A DNA stretch of 52,799 nt from assembly GCA_031177865.1 (NCBI GenBank), contig JAPSKD010000008.1, positions 1-52,799 on the forward strand. Direction: 5' to 3'. The position numbers were made by a program, and so were the translations under genes. Position 1 is the first letter of the stretch; each line of letters starts with the position of its first letter. Shown here one piece after another: positions 36,454 to 44,440 of this stretch. The notes below the pieces were generated by a model that did no database searches, was not told where the DNA came from, and saw only the letters and a list, made by a program, of their open reading frames with translations. Source of the stretch: Bacillus sp. (in: firmicutes). Lineage in GTDB: Bacteria; Bacillota; Bacilli; Bacillales; Cytobacillaceae.

Positions 36454-36810
36454 ATGTTAGCAATGTATTTTTGGGCATTTGTGGTTGGCGGATTAATTTG
36501 TGTTATCGGACAGCTGTTATTTGATGTAGCCAAGCTTACACCTGGACATACCCTAAGCTTACTAGTTGTGATAGGTGCCATTTTAGATGGGTTCGGACTC
36601 TATGAGCCGCTCATTAACTTTGCTGGTGCAGGAGCCACCATTCCAATAACAAGTTTTGGCAATTCATTAGTGCACGGTGCACTTCAGGATGCAGAAAAGC
36701 ATGGCCTGATTGGTGTATTGACTGGCATGTTCCAAGTTACCAGTTCTGGGATATCAGCGGCAATTATTTTTGGATTTATCGGTGCATTAATCTTTAAACC
36801 AAAGGGTTAA
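36454..36810 (+). CDS. spoVAE: Stage V sporulation protein AE (SpoVAEb type)
   Basis: A 118-residue membrane protein with three to four helices and the motif [17 protein letters not shown], which mirrors the AGAGSAVPVTGFGNAV of SpoVAC; the two are homologous subunits of the channel. GGGAGGG precedes the ATG by 7 bases. It is last in the four-gene operon. spoVAA and spoVAB are not here, so this is probably a second spoVA-type operon. Confidence 0.93.
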   Translation: MLAMYFWAFVVGGLICVIGQLLFDVAKLTPGHTLSLLVVIGAILDGFGLYEPLINFAGAGATIPITSFGNSLVHGALQDAEKHGLIGVLTGMFQVTSSGISAAIIFGFIGALIFKPKG

Positions 36811-36848
36811 AAAATTTCACAGGTTGTCTATAGAGGGGTGCCCAGTAC

Positions 36849-36895
36849 ACTTTGAAGCTATATCTCATATGTTAATTAATGAGACTACAAAGTGA
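36849..36895 (+). promoter_or_regulatory. Imperfect inverted repeat upstream of the YjcZ-type gene
   Basis: CACTTTG...TCTCAT and ATGAGA...CAAAGTG are nested inverted repeats around ATGTTAATTA. They lie just before the ribosome binding site of the microprotein, so this is either an operator, an mRNA hairpin or the terminator of spoVAE without a T-run. Confidence 0.35.
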
Positions 36896-36906
36896 GGTGA
36901 CACTCT

Positions 36907-37023
36907 ATGTTCTGTGGATATGGCGGCTATGGCTACGGCGGTGGATATGGCGGCGGTTCAACATTTGTTTTAATCGTCGTATTATTCATTCTTTTAATCA
37001 TCGTCGGTGCAAGCTTTTACTAA
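36907..37023 (+). CDS. YjcZ family sporulation microprotein (38 aa)
   Basis: The 38-residue product has a Gly/Tyr-rich N-terminus ([18 protein letters not shown]) and a single hydrophobic helix [19 protein letters not shown], the YjcZ/sporulation-microprotein pattern. GTGAGGTG lies 8 bases before ATG 36907. It is followed by its own terminator. The family is usually expressed late in sporulation; localisation to the spore membrane is an inference. Confidence 0.85.
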   Translation: MFCGYGGYGYGGGYGGGSTFVLIVVLFILLIIVGASFY

Positions 37024-37053
37024 AAAACTGCATAAACGTGCAGGCGAAAGAAG

Positions 37054-37086
37054 AGGTTGGCCATATCAGCGGCCAGCCTTTTCTTT
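37054..37086 (+). terminator. Terminator after the YjcZ-type gene
   Basis: AGGTTGGCC / GGCCAGCCT, a 9-bp stem with one wobble and an 8-base loop, then TTTCTTTT. Confidence 0.88.
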
Positions 37087-37159
37087 TATCCATTTTTTTC
37101 ACGTTTTTACCCTTCCTTCATACACTATCAGTAGCTTATGAAGGAGCGTGATATTTACC

Positions 37160-37414
37160 ATGGATAATGGTTTTTTTAAAAATGTCGAAAAGAAAACTGG
37201 CGTAAATATGAAAGATATTTTTGACCTAGCGAATTCCTTACAAAATGCAAATTTTAAAGATGAAAACACGGTTCGTAATGTAATCCGCCGCGTTTCACAA
37301 ATTGCCAACAAACCAGTAGATAAAGCAACAGAAGATAAAATTGTGCAGTCCATTATTAACGACGGAAAACAGCTTGATTTTAATACAATTTCAAAAATGA
37401 TTAATAAGAAATAA
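37160..37414 (+). CDS. spoVIF: Sporulation protein SpoVIF
   Basis: An 84-residue soluble protein needed for coat assembly, cortex stability and germination in B. subtilis (YjcC). MDNGFFKNVEKKTGVNMKDI and the repeated helical DENTVRNVIRRVSQIANKPV are family hallmarks. ATG 37160 fits homologues; AAGGAG is 13 bases ahead, and a GTG at 37148 is a possible alternative. It lies between the YjcZ-type gene and yjcD, as expected. Confidence 0.88.
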   Translation: MDNGFFKNVEKKTGVNMKDIFDLANSLQNANFKDENTVRNVIRRVSQIANKPVDKATEDKIVQSIINDGKQLDFNTISKMINKK

Positions 37415-37417
37415 GTA

Positions 37418-37456
37418 AAAAAGACCTCTTTCCTTGATGGAAAAAGGTCTTTTTTT
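37418..37456. terminator. Bidirectional terminator between spoVIF and the helicase gene
   Basis: AAAAAGACCTCTTTCC and GGAAAAAGGTCTTTTTTT form a stem of about 14 bp with an A/C internal mismatch and T-runs on both strands. Confidence 0.88.
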
Positions 37457-39744
37457 TACTTTTTCTTTCTTTTCATTAAAGGGGATAAGAACCGCGAAGG
37501 GTTAGCTTTTTTGCCTCTGCGATTCTGGGGAACGGCCATTAGAAGCTCGCTTTTAGCGCGTGTCATAGCCACATAAAAAAGTCTTCTTTCTTCTTCAATT
37601 GCTGCAAAATCGCCATTCCTTGAGCTGTCAAGTGCGTAATCATGCGGAAGGCTGCCATCTACTGCTCCAATAATGTATACATTATTATATTCTAATCCTT
37701 TTGCCCGGTGGATGGTACTTAGACTAATGGCATCAGGAAAATGCTTGCTTAAATTTTTAATTTCCTTGTTCATGGCAGACATATGTTCAGCATGAGACAA
37801 GAAAGCTTGAATACTTGTAAAGCTTTTTGCTGCAACTTTTAAATCCTTTAAATCATCAGAACCTTTATCTTGCTGATTCGATTCATTGCCGCGTTTTTTC
37901 AAAAAGTCAAGAAAACCGAGGTCCTTTTCAATGGTTTCAATTGAATTTAACGGAGAGGCAAATTTCAATGAGCGAATCAGCTGCACTGCCTTTTTTAATT
38001 TCTTTTCTTGAAAAGCATGTTTTGTTTTTAAATGGGATAGGGCCTCTAGATAGGTACAATCTTTCAGTATGCTTTCTGCCTTTAGATCTTTAAGTACGGT
38101 TTGACTTAAAAAAAGAATAGGTAAGATATCAGATAATGCCTGGTTGTCATCTTCATCCAAGCTTATTTTTAGAAAAGCAAGAACGCTTTTTACAATTCTT
38201 CGCTCATAAAAAGCCTCTGAATCCAAATCTATTTTAAAAGGTAAGTTAGAACTTGCCAAACGTTCAAACACAGCCCGAGAACCTGCATTTGTCCGGTACA
38301 AAATCGCAAAATCAGATGGTTTTGCGCCCTTTACAATTTTCTCTTGGATGTCAGTTACAATCATCGTTGCCTCTTCTTCTTCATCGTAGGGAAAAAAGAG
38401 TATCGGAGAAATACCAGATTGAAAGTGTGCTTTCATTTTCTTTACTCTTCTAACTTTATTCTTTGAAATCATCTCATTGGCTGCAGAGACGATTTCATGA
38501 GAGGAGCGGTAGTTTTGTTCAAGCGAAACCAATTTTGCGTATGGAAAGTCTTTTTCAAATGCTAACAGATAACTAGGGTCACTTCCTCTAAAGGAATAGA
38601 TCGCTTGATCATCATCCCCAACAGCACAAACATTTTTATGTTTGCCTGAAAGGAGCTTTATCAGTTCATATTGAACCTTATTAATATCTTGAAATTCATC
38701 AATCAGAAAATACTGAAAGCGATTCTGGTAAAGATCAAGCAGGGACGGGGAGCTGCTCAGCAGCTGGTAACAGCCAATCAGCATGTCGTCAAAATCAAAT
38801 AAACCTTTTTGCGTTTTATAATCTTCATATTTTTTATAAAGGAAGGCGGCCTTCACTTCCCAATCACTTTCTGGCTTCACTTCATGAGGGAAAAGAAGCG
38901 AATTCTTCCAGAAACCAATCTGTTGAAGGGCTAAATCATAAGCAAATTCCTTTTCAGATAAATCGATTTCCCTGCCTGCTTCTTTCAAAATCTTATCGCG
39001 CTGCCATTCTTTCTTTAGAAGACGCTCTGACGACCAATTGCTTCCATCATGGAACATAAGAATTCGATAAAAAATACTGTGAAAGGTGCCAGTCACCAAC
39101 TTGCTTATTTGTTCCTTGTTAATCTGAGGATAGGAAAGTAAACGAGTTTTCATTTCTCCAGCAGCTTTTGAGGTAAAGGTGACGAGCATAATGGTGCGCG
39201 GATCAATTTTTTTTACATCTAACATATAAGCAGTACGCGCTGTAAGTACTCTTGTTTTACCGCTGCCCGCACCAGCAAGGACTAGTAATGATCCTTTTGT
39301 TTCCACAACTGCAGCCGCTTGGCTTTTATCAAGTATGACTCCGTTTACTGCCAGTTCTTTTAAATAGGAGTCATGCTCAAGATGGTTTACACCTTCAGTT
39401 TTTTTAAATGGAATGGAGCATTCTATCGTTTTGGCTGGACGGAATAAGCTTGTGTTTCTTGTAGTTTCAATAATCATTCTTCCTTGGGGGATACGAAAAC
39501 CATTCCGTTCCACAATCACCGGTTCCAATTCTTCTTCCATAACTGGTTCTGGGCATTTATGTTCCGGAGATTTTATGTGATAAAAATAGGGTTCTTCTTG
39601 GACGCCGAGAAATAACCGTACTTTTTCATTGCAAACAGGACAGGATAATTCGCCATTTTTCCCATGCAGATATAGTAGTTGATATTGTTCTCTTGCTAAT
39701 TGGTCAAGAATAATCCTTTGGTTTTGGTGCATTGCAGTTTTCAT
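37456..39744 (-). CDS. yjcD: UvrD/PcrA-like DNA helicase YjcD with N-terminal CoiA-like zinc motif
   Basis: A 762-residue superfamily 1A helicase. An N-terminal domain (about 1-65) has LSCPVCNEKVRLFLG, then H and HKC, the same CPxC-x-E-x-V-x-L-x-LG...H...C plan as CoiA in this window. The helicase core starts near 135 with LVLAGAGSGKTRVLTART (Walker A), FDDMLIGCYQLL, YFLIDEFQDINKVQ (DEFQD Walker B), GDDDQAIYSFRGSDPSY (motif III), LEQNYRSS (IV), STIHRAKGLEY (V) and ERRLFYVAMTRAK (VI). It unwinds DNA, probably in repair or recombination. ATG 39744 lies after a weak GAGG. Both neighbours match the B. subtilis order. Confidence 0.93.
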   Translation of the reverse strand: MKTAMHQNQRIILDQLAREQYQLLYLHGKNGELSCPVCNEKVRLFLGVQEEPYFYHIKSPEHKCPEPVMEEELEPVIVERNGFRIPQGRMIIETTRNTSLFRPAKTIECSIPFKKTEGVNHLEHDSYLKELAVNGVILDKSQAAAVVETKGSLLVLAGAGSGKTRVLTARTAYMLDVKKIDPRTIMLVTFTSKAAGEMKTRLLSYPQINKEQISKLVTGTFHSIFYRILMFHDGSNWSSERLLKKEWQRDKILKEAGREIDLSEKEFAYDLALQQIGFWKNSLLFPHEVKPESDWEVKAAFLYKKYEDYKTQKGLFDFDDMLIGCYQLLSSSPSLLDLYQNRFQYFLIDEFQDINKVQYELIKLLSGKHKNVCAVGDDDQAIYSFRGSDPSYLLAFEKDFPYAKLVSLEQNYRSSHEIVSAANEMISKNKVRRVKKMKAHFQSGISPILFFPYDEEEEATMIVTDIQEKIVKGAKPSDFAILYRTNAGSRAVFERLASSNLPFKIDLDSEAFYERRIVKSVLAFLKISLDEDDNQALSDILPILFLSQTVLKDLKAESILKDCTYLEALSHLKTKHAFQEKKLKKAVQLIRSLKFASPLNSIETIEKDLGFLDFLKKRGNESNQQDKGSDDLKDLKVAAKSFTSIQAFLSHAEHMSAMNKEIKNLSKHFPDAISLSTIHRAKGLEYNNVYIIGAVDGSLPHDYALDSSRNGDFAAIEEERRLFYVAMTRAKSELLMAVPQNRRGKKANPSRFLSPLMKRKKK

Positions 39745-39868
39745 TTTTTAGCCTCTTTTTTCAAAAATACGACAAACTCTATGATAACAAAACCTGTTGA
39801 TATCGAAAAGTGCCCTTGTAATGAAGAAATGAAAAAAGCACTGCCGCTAGAAGGGCAAGTGCTTGGAA

Positions 39869-40291
39869 TTAAATTTTTTTTATCATTGTCTTATGTGGAA
39901 TTCCAGCGTCTAGAAATTCCTCTGAAACTACCTCATATCCAAGGTTAGCGTAGAAAGGGATAGCATGTGTTTGAGCATTTAATTTTAATTTATGTAATCC
40001 ATTTTTTAGTGCGTAAGCTTCAATTTCCAACATTATTGCTTTTCCAGAACCTGTTTTTCTTGCGTCCTTTAACACACAGATTCGTTCTACCTTACCGATA
40101 CCATCCACAACACGAAAGCGGCCAGCTGCAACGGGAGCACCTTCCTGGTAAGAAACGAAATGTACTGCGTCTTCCTCATACTGATCAATTTCTTCTTCTT
40201 CAGGGACATTTTGTTCGTCGATAAAAACGGTTCTTCTTACAGAGAAAGCGTCTTGTATTTCTTTTTCATTTTCACAAACTTTTACATTCAC
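39869..40291 (-). CDS. yjcF: GNAT acetyltransferase YjcF
   Basis: A 140-residue GCN5-related acetyltransferase. AGRFRVVDGIGKVERICVLKDARKTGSGKAI carries the acetyl-CoA pyrophosphate-binding pattern (R/Q-x-x-G-x-G/A, here RKTGSGK). The N-terminal VRRTVFIDEQNVPEEEEIDQ is typical of the ElaA/YjcF group. Substrate unknown. It follows yjcG with a 6-base gap and is cotranscribed with it. Confidence 0.9.
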   Translation of the reverse strand: MNVKVCENEKEIQDAFSVRRTVFIDEQNVPEEEEIDQYEEDAVHFVSYQEGAPVAAGRFRVVDGIGKVERICVLKDARKTGSGKAIMLEIEAYALKNGLHKLKLNAQTHAIPFYANLGYEVVSEEFLDAGIPHKTMIKKI

Positions 40292-40297
40292 AGTTGA

Positions 40298-40810
40298 TTA
40301 TTCCTTTCCTAGCCGAAATGTTTCATAAACCGTCCAAGAACCATTTTCTAACTGATATAGTAAATGGAAGCGGTCAATAGTCTCTTCATGGTCAAATCTC
40401 TTCATCCTTAGTGAGCCATAAACATCTGAATGCTCATCATTCGATAACTTTTGACCAATCGTAATATGTGGAACAAAAGCATATTCTAAATTTTGCTCAC
40501 TAAATTCTTGATTGATTTCATGATGCAATTGGTTTAATTCTTGAGTTGGTTCCACTTTAAAGTAAATTACATTATTTACTGGCTGAAAAGAGCTGATTTT
40601 TGTGGTTTTTAATGTAAAGGCACTGGTATTACTTGCAATTTGACGTAATTTTTCCGCAAAATGAACTACTTCTTGTTCCGTTGTTTCAAAAGCATTCTTC
40701 AACGTTAAATGCGGAGTAATTAGTGAATAATGTGGGTCATAACGCTTACGATAGGAATTCGCTAAATCTTGCAGTTTTTTTGATGGGAAAATAACAACCC
40801 CAAATTTCAT
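40298..40810 (-). CDS. yjcG: 2'-5' RNA ligase/phosphoesterase-like protein YjcG
   Basis: A 170-residue member of the 2H phosphoesterase superfamily with two HxTx motifs: PHLTLKNA (His 34) and VPHITIGQK (His about 115). These place it with 2'-5' RNA ligase/cyclic phosphodiesterase-like YjcG proteins. The precise substrate is unknown. ATG 40810 follows GGAGG. It is immediately upstream of yjcF on the same strand. Confidence 0.92.
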   Translation of the reverse strand: MKFGVVIFPSKKLQDLANSYRKRYDPHYSLITPHLTLKNAFETTEQEVVHFAEKLRQIASNTSAFTLKTTKISSFQPVNNVIYFKVEPTQELNQLHHEINQEFSEQNLEYAFVPHITIGQKLSNDEHSDVYGSLRMKRFDHEETIDRFHLLYQLENGSWTVYETFRLGKE

Positions 40811-40911
40811 ATGTCTAACCTCCAGATTACAAGAATTTTTCTGTAATTAATCGGTGCTGTCATGGACCTTCCTAATATTATAGCAAATATTCAAAAAATA
40901 TGAAATCACCT

Positions 40912-41634
40912 TTAAAACATCTTCTTAATGGCTCTCTTTAAATCTGGCTGCCAATATGTCCATGTATGGTCGCCATCAAATTCATCGTAGAAGTATGTAA
41001 ATGACTTGCTTGTAAAGAGTGCTGAAAGCTCTCGATTTGGAGTAAGAAAGTCACTAATTCTTCCGTTAGTGGTTTGGACTTCTGTTTCTTGGTTCCCAAC
41101 GATGTGATATATTTCTAAAAGTTCAGTTTCTGTAAAGCTGTTAACCATATCCAAGACCTTTTCATTGATGTATGGTGATTGTAAAAGAACTTTTCCAAAA
41201 CTGTGCGGGTATTGGAGAGCGGTCATTAACGATACGGTTGCTCCAAGTGAGTCACCGATTAGCGCTCTTGTATAGCCCATATGATAAGTAGGAAACTTTT
41301 GGTCAAGGAACGGAACTAATTCATGTGCTAAGAAACGTATGTACTTTTGATGTTGATCACCATCAGGGTGGTACTTCCTGCGTCGATCCTCTACATTCTT
41401 ATAGGGTATCCCAACAATGATTAAATTTTCAATTTCTCGCTCAAAAAGGTACTCATCTGCTAATCGGCCGATTTTGCCAAGTTGAAAATAATCTTTGCCA
41501 TCCTGGGCAATCAACAGTGAGTACTTATATAATGGTGAGAAATTTGCTGGCAAATAAACGAGAAGAAGGATTTCTTCGCCCAGCTCATTACTTTTAATAG
41601 TATGTTCTTTTATCGTTCCTTTTGGTATCCCCAT
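40912..41634 (-). CDS. yjcH: Esterase family protein YjcH
   Basis: A 240-residue esterase (enterochelin esterase/EstD type) with nucleophile motif LIGDSLGATVS (GDSLG), a conserved LLIAQDGKDYF early strand, and a His near the end in FDGDHTWTYWQP, completing Ser-Asp-His. No signal peptide is visible. The start ATG 41634 follows GGGGGAA. It keeps the B. subtilis place next to yjcG. Confidence 0.9.
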   Translation of the reverse strand: MGIPKGTIKEHTIKSNELGEEILLLVYLPANFSPLYKYSLLIAQDGKDYFQLGKIGRLADEYLFEREIENLIIVGIPYKNVEDRRRKYHPDGDQHQKYIRFLAHELVPFLDQKFPTYHMGYTRALIGDSLGATVSLMTALQYPHSFGKVLLQSPYINEKVLDMVNSFTETELLEIYHIVGNQETEVQTTNGRISDFLTPNRELSALFTSKSFTYFYDEFDGDHTWTYWQPDLKRAIKKMF

Positions 41635-41726
41635 GCAACAATTCCCCCAATGTTCGATAGATACAAATGCATTTTATCATAACTATGTTGGAAATGCTCA
41701 AGGGGAGAGAAGGGATATAGGAGGGA

Positions 41727-41951
41727 TTAGTGTAGGAAGCGATCATTGGAGCGAGTGTGTGGCATTAAGGATAAGATATTTTCCCGGCGGAAGGTGCGAA
41801 CCTGTTTACGAAGCAAACAATAAGCGCGAATGTACTCATCATTCACTTCCTTCACAAGTAATTTACGCTGCGAAATTTGCTGGTCACTAGACAGATAAAT
41901 TATTTCTAACGGAACATTTTCCTCTAAAGAACGTAACAAAAGTCCATCCAT
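41727..41951 (-). CDS. Small WYL-domain-like protein (74 aa)
   Basis: The sequence LEIIYLSSDQQISQRKLLV..., then YIRAYCLLRKQVRTFRRENIL, resembles the later half of a WYL domain (ligand- or nucleic-acid-sensing domain of transcription regulators), with the ending R-x-F-R-x-E-N-I. No helix-turn-helix is present, so it is a stand-alone WYL-like protein, as found near yjcH in other bacilli. ATG 41951 follows AAAGGTGG. It is the last core gene before the tRNA. Confidence 0.65.
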   Translation of the reverse strand: MDGLLLRSLEENVPLEIIYLSSDQQISQRKLLVKEVNDEYIRAYCLLRKQVRTFRRENILSLMPHTRSNDRFLH

Positions 41952-42098
41952 GTCTTTCCCACCTTTCTTGATGTTCTATACTATTATTATACCCGAACAT
42001 TCGTTCTTTATTCTGGTTATTTCAAAACATGTGTTTTTCATGAAAACTATTGACTTTTTGTGAGTTTTTACTATAATTATATTTGTAGCTTAATAAGA

Positions 42099-42171
42099 GA
42101 TCTGTTAGCTCAGCTGGGAGAGCGCAACCTTGACAGGGTTGAGGTCGGGGGTTCGAACCCCTCACAGGTCA
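42099..42171 (+). tRNA. tRNA-Val (anticodon GAC)
   Basis: A full cloverleaf can be drawn: acceptor GATCTGT/ACAGGTC (one G-T) with discriminator A, D-stem GCTC/GAGC, anticodon stem CAACC/GGTTG with loop TTGACAG so GAC is at 42132-42134, and T-stem GGGGG/CCCTC with TTCGAAC. GAC reads GUC and GUU valine codons. No CCA is encoded. Its 3' end is a common integration target, and mobile remnants follow. Confidence 0.97.
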
Positions 42172-42177
42172 TAAGTA

Positions 42178-42220
42178 GGGTAGAAACGTTGATATAACGG
42201 TGTTCTACCTTTTTTAATTT
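42178..42220 (+). terminator. Terminator after tRNA-Val
   Basis: GGGTAGAA-ACGTTG and AACGGT-GTTCTACC pair around ATAT, followed by TTTTTT. Confidence 0.8.
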
Positions 42221-42247
42221 CCGTTGAATTATGCGTTGTGTTACTCG

Positions 42248-42293
42248 CAGGGTAGCGGTCCTATTTTTATCAGGGTAGCGGTAATTTTTGCGT
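42248..42293. repeat. Two 23-bp-spaced direct repeats upstream of the integrase
   Basis: CAGGGTAGCGGT occurs at 42248-42259 and again at 42271-42282, exactly 23 bases apart, with ATTTTT after both. It lies between the tRNA 3' end (likely attachment site) and the integrase start, where arm-type integrase or excisionase sites are usual. That role is an inference. Confidence 0.5.
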
Positions 42294-42333
42294 CATTTGT
42301 TTCGTTTAATTAGCGAACAGGAGGCGTTTTTTT

Positions 42334-43182
42334 ATGTCTGATAAAAGGACAGGTAAGCGTGTAAAAAATGTTAGGGCATTACGAAAATCAGCATATAATC
42401 TCGATACGTTATTTCAATCCTTTAAGGGGATTAAACGTGCCTAGGGTAGAGCGGAAAGTACACTAAATCAGTATGAGGATAACTATGGTTACTTTGTCGA
42501 ATATCTCGATAGGCACAATATTAAGCGATCCGTAAAGGATATTACTAAGTCGACCATTCGAGACTACATTGTTTATATGCGCGATAAGTGGGTTAAATTT
42601 GAGGATCATAAGTTTAAGCCGGAGGAATCAATGACTGTAGGACTTTCGCCAGCATCTATAAATACGCGGCTTAAGACCCTGCGCGTAATGTTTAAGTGTT
42701 TGTATGAGGAGGGCTTAATCGACAATAATCCGATGGAAGGAGTTAAGAATGTTAGTGAGCCGGAAGAGGAAATAGTTGTACTTAATGCCGTTGAATTAAA
42801 ACGGATACTCAACGTGCCTAACCAGAGACATTTTGCAGAGTTCCGTGATTATTGTTTAATGAATCTTCTAATTGGCGGAATGATGCGCATAAGTGAGGCA
42901 CTAGGCCTGCGTCATTCAGATGTTGATCTGCCAGCCAGAATTATTACTATACCAGCTTCAATTGCAAAAAGTAGAAAGGCGAGAACAATACCGCTGCAAC
43001 CGAATACGGCCCGCTTAATAAAGGATCTCATTACCGAAAACAAAACGGACTTCGACAACGATTATATATTTTTAACCAACTATGGAGAACAATTAACACG
43101 AGATCACTTTCGTAAGAGATTAAATGGTTACGCTAAAGAGGCCAGTATAACTAAGAAGGTTCATCCTCACTTATTCCTTTAA
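42334..43182 (+). pseudogene. Tyrosine recombinase (integrase), broken
   Basis: The frame opens at ATG 42334 behind AGGAGG but hits TAG at 42442-42444. The same frame then continues with an SAM-like N-terminal domain (STLNQYEDNYGYFVEYL) and the catalytic core, including MMRISEALGLRHSDV with the first active-site Arg. It breaks off at KKVHPHLFL just before the HxxR...H...Y half of the active site, where an IS110 remnant begins. Adjacent to tRNA-Val, it is probably the integrase of an island that entered at the tRNA gene. Confidence 0.85.
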
Positions 43183-44064
43183 TCATAAGTAGTTTTTTTG
43201 CAAAAGGTATTTTGTTGAGAACTTCTTTAACTTGGTGTTCAACTCTTTCGAGTTGTTTTACAGCGAGGTCATATTCCTCTAATAATTGTTCTAAATGGAA
43301 TTTATAAGCATCAAGAGCTTGTCCGGTCCCAATAGAGGATTTTGCTAGATTGATTAGTAACTGAGCTTTCTTTGGTCCTGGTTGTCGTTTCATTAAAGAC
43401 TTCCAACCCCTCATGACATCTAGTGTTTCTAGTGAAGATATTTCATCTGGTGTAGGAAATAAACGAAGGGTTGCAATCGCCCCTTTGCACGTTACATCTT
43501 TAAACACTTGTCTGAGTTCTGGAAAGACCACATCTACCCATCGATTTACTTGATTAATAGACATCACGAGACGTTTAACAATTACATCTCGGTTAGAAAT
43601 TAGAACCCTAAGTTTCTCAAATGATTCCGATGTTGGACGAACAAAGGAATAATAGCCGTTTTTCACCATATCCGCTATAACAAGGGCATCTTTTTTATCA
43701 CTCTTCGATTGAGTATTGTCACGATTCTCTTTATTCCTTTTTACTAAGTGGGGATTCACCGTAACTACCTCAATGTTTTGTTTATCCAGCCATTTTGATA
43801 GGTTAATCCAGTAATGTCCTGTAGGTTCCATACCCACTATCGTTGAATCTAAGTCTTTTAGTCTTTGTAAGTTTTGAATCCAACTTAATAGTTTTACGAA
43901 CCCCTCTTCATTATTTTCAAATGTAAGAGGATCTCCAACTACAATTCCACGGAAGTTAACAGCTCGAGCAACGTGTAATTGTTGGGCTATATCCACACCT
44001 ACAATTAGATGTATATCGGAAATTCTATTAGTTGATTTTGTTTGTCTTGCATTTTAAAATTCAT
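43151..44064 (-). pseudogene. IS110-family transposase remnant
   Basis: The main frame (43151-43996) is the N-terminal DEDD nuclease domain and coiled coil of IS110 transposases: VGMEPTGHYWINLSKWL, VNPHLVKRNKENRDNTQSKSDKKDAL. The C-terminal Transposase_20 domain is missing after LLMIKGIS. At the 5' end a frameshift separates the ATG-containing start MNFKMQDKQNQLIE (44064) from IVGVDIAQQLHVARAV. It is therefore dead. Its 3' break coincides with the break of the integrase within 30 bases, so the IS inserted into or recombined with it. Confidence 0.88.
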
Positions 44065-44277
44065 AGTAGGGCTTCCTCCTTAAGACTTTGAGTTAGATTG
44101 GACTCTATACTCGTATCTTACTGAGGGGCTCTATTTTTTTCAAACCTGAAATTTAACGATCTACAGGAATGCTAACCTGCTCCGTTAGTTAAACAAGCAC
44201 CTTTTCTTCTATTGCACATTATCCTCTAATTGTGATATATTTTTCCGTTTATTGTCGAACTTTTCTGAATTTATTTC
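44065..44277. other. Spacer between IS110 remnant and the riboswitch
   Basis: About 210 bases without a gene. It contains one degenerate copy of a repeat seen further on: CTGCTCCGTTAGTTAAAC at 44177-44194, then TTCTTCTATTGCAC at 44204-44217. Confidence 0.4.
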
Positions 44278-44307
44278 GTTCAATATAGTGAACATTTGTA
44301 GTACAAT
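44278..44307 (+). promoter_or_regulatory. Promoter and GTTCA inverted repeat before the riboswitch
   Basis: TTCAAT (44279-44284) and TACAAT (44302-44307) are 17 bases apart, giving a start near 44314, just before the aptamer. A perfect inverted repeat GTTCA-N6-TGAAC (44278-44293) covers the -35 box. Both half-sites read GTTCnnT, close to the SinR motif GTTCTYT, so autoregulation by a SinR-like protein is conceivable but unproven. Confidence 0.45.
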
Positions 44308-44330
44308 CGTTTCATATGATTGACAATATT

Positions 44331-44411
44331 TAGAAAAAGGCAAACCATACGAAAGTTTGGGTCGCAAAGCTACAGGTCTAAGGTTAAAACTATGATGGTT
44401 GAGATTCCTAA
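44331..44411 (+). promoter_or_regulatory. c-di-GMP-I (GEMM-I) riboswitch aptamer
   Basis: The segment has the conserved GEMM-I elements in order: AAAAAGGCAAACC, a stem CCATAC/GTTTGG closed by a GAAA tetraloop (44351-44354), GGGTCGCAAAGC, ACAGGTCTAAGG, and the closing ATGATGGTT...ATTCC. AGCTA (44368-44372) can pair with TGGTT (44396-44400) using G-U wobbles for P3. The GCAAACC motif is the tetraloop receptor side. The 3' P1 strand CCTA (44407-44410) could alternatively pair with TAGG (44427-44430), which is part of the gene's ribosome binding site, so c-di-GMP binding should free translation (inferred ON switch). Confidence 0.85.
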
Positions 44412-44440
44412 AAATGGTACATATTCTAGGGGGCAATATT

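Noticed and set aside
39700-39948. Plus-strand open frame opposite the start of yjcD and the end of yjcF
   Set aside because: It is antisense to two well-supported genes, has no family features and no convincing ribosome site.
43997-44260. IS110 right end and target duplication
   Set aside because: IS110 elements usually lack terminal inverted repeats, and no clear end or duplication could be defined by eye.
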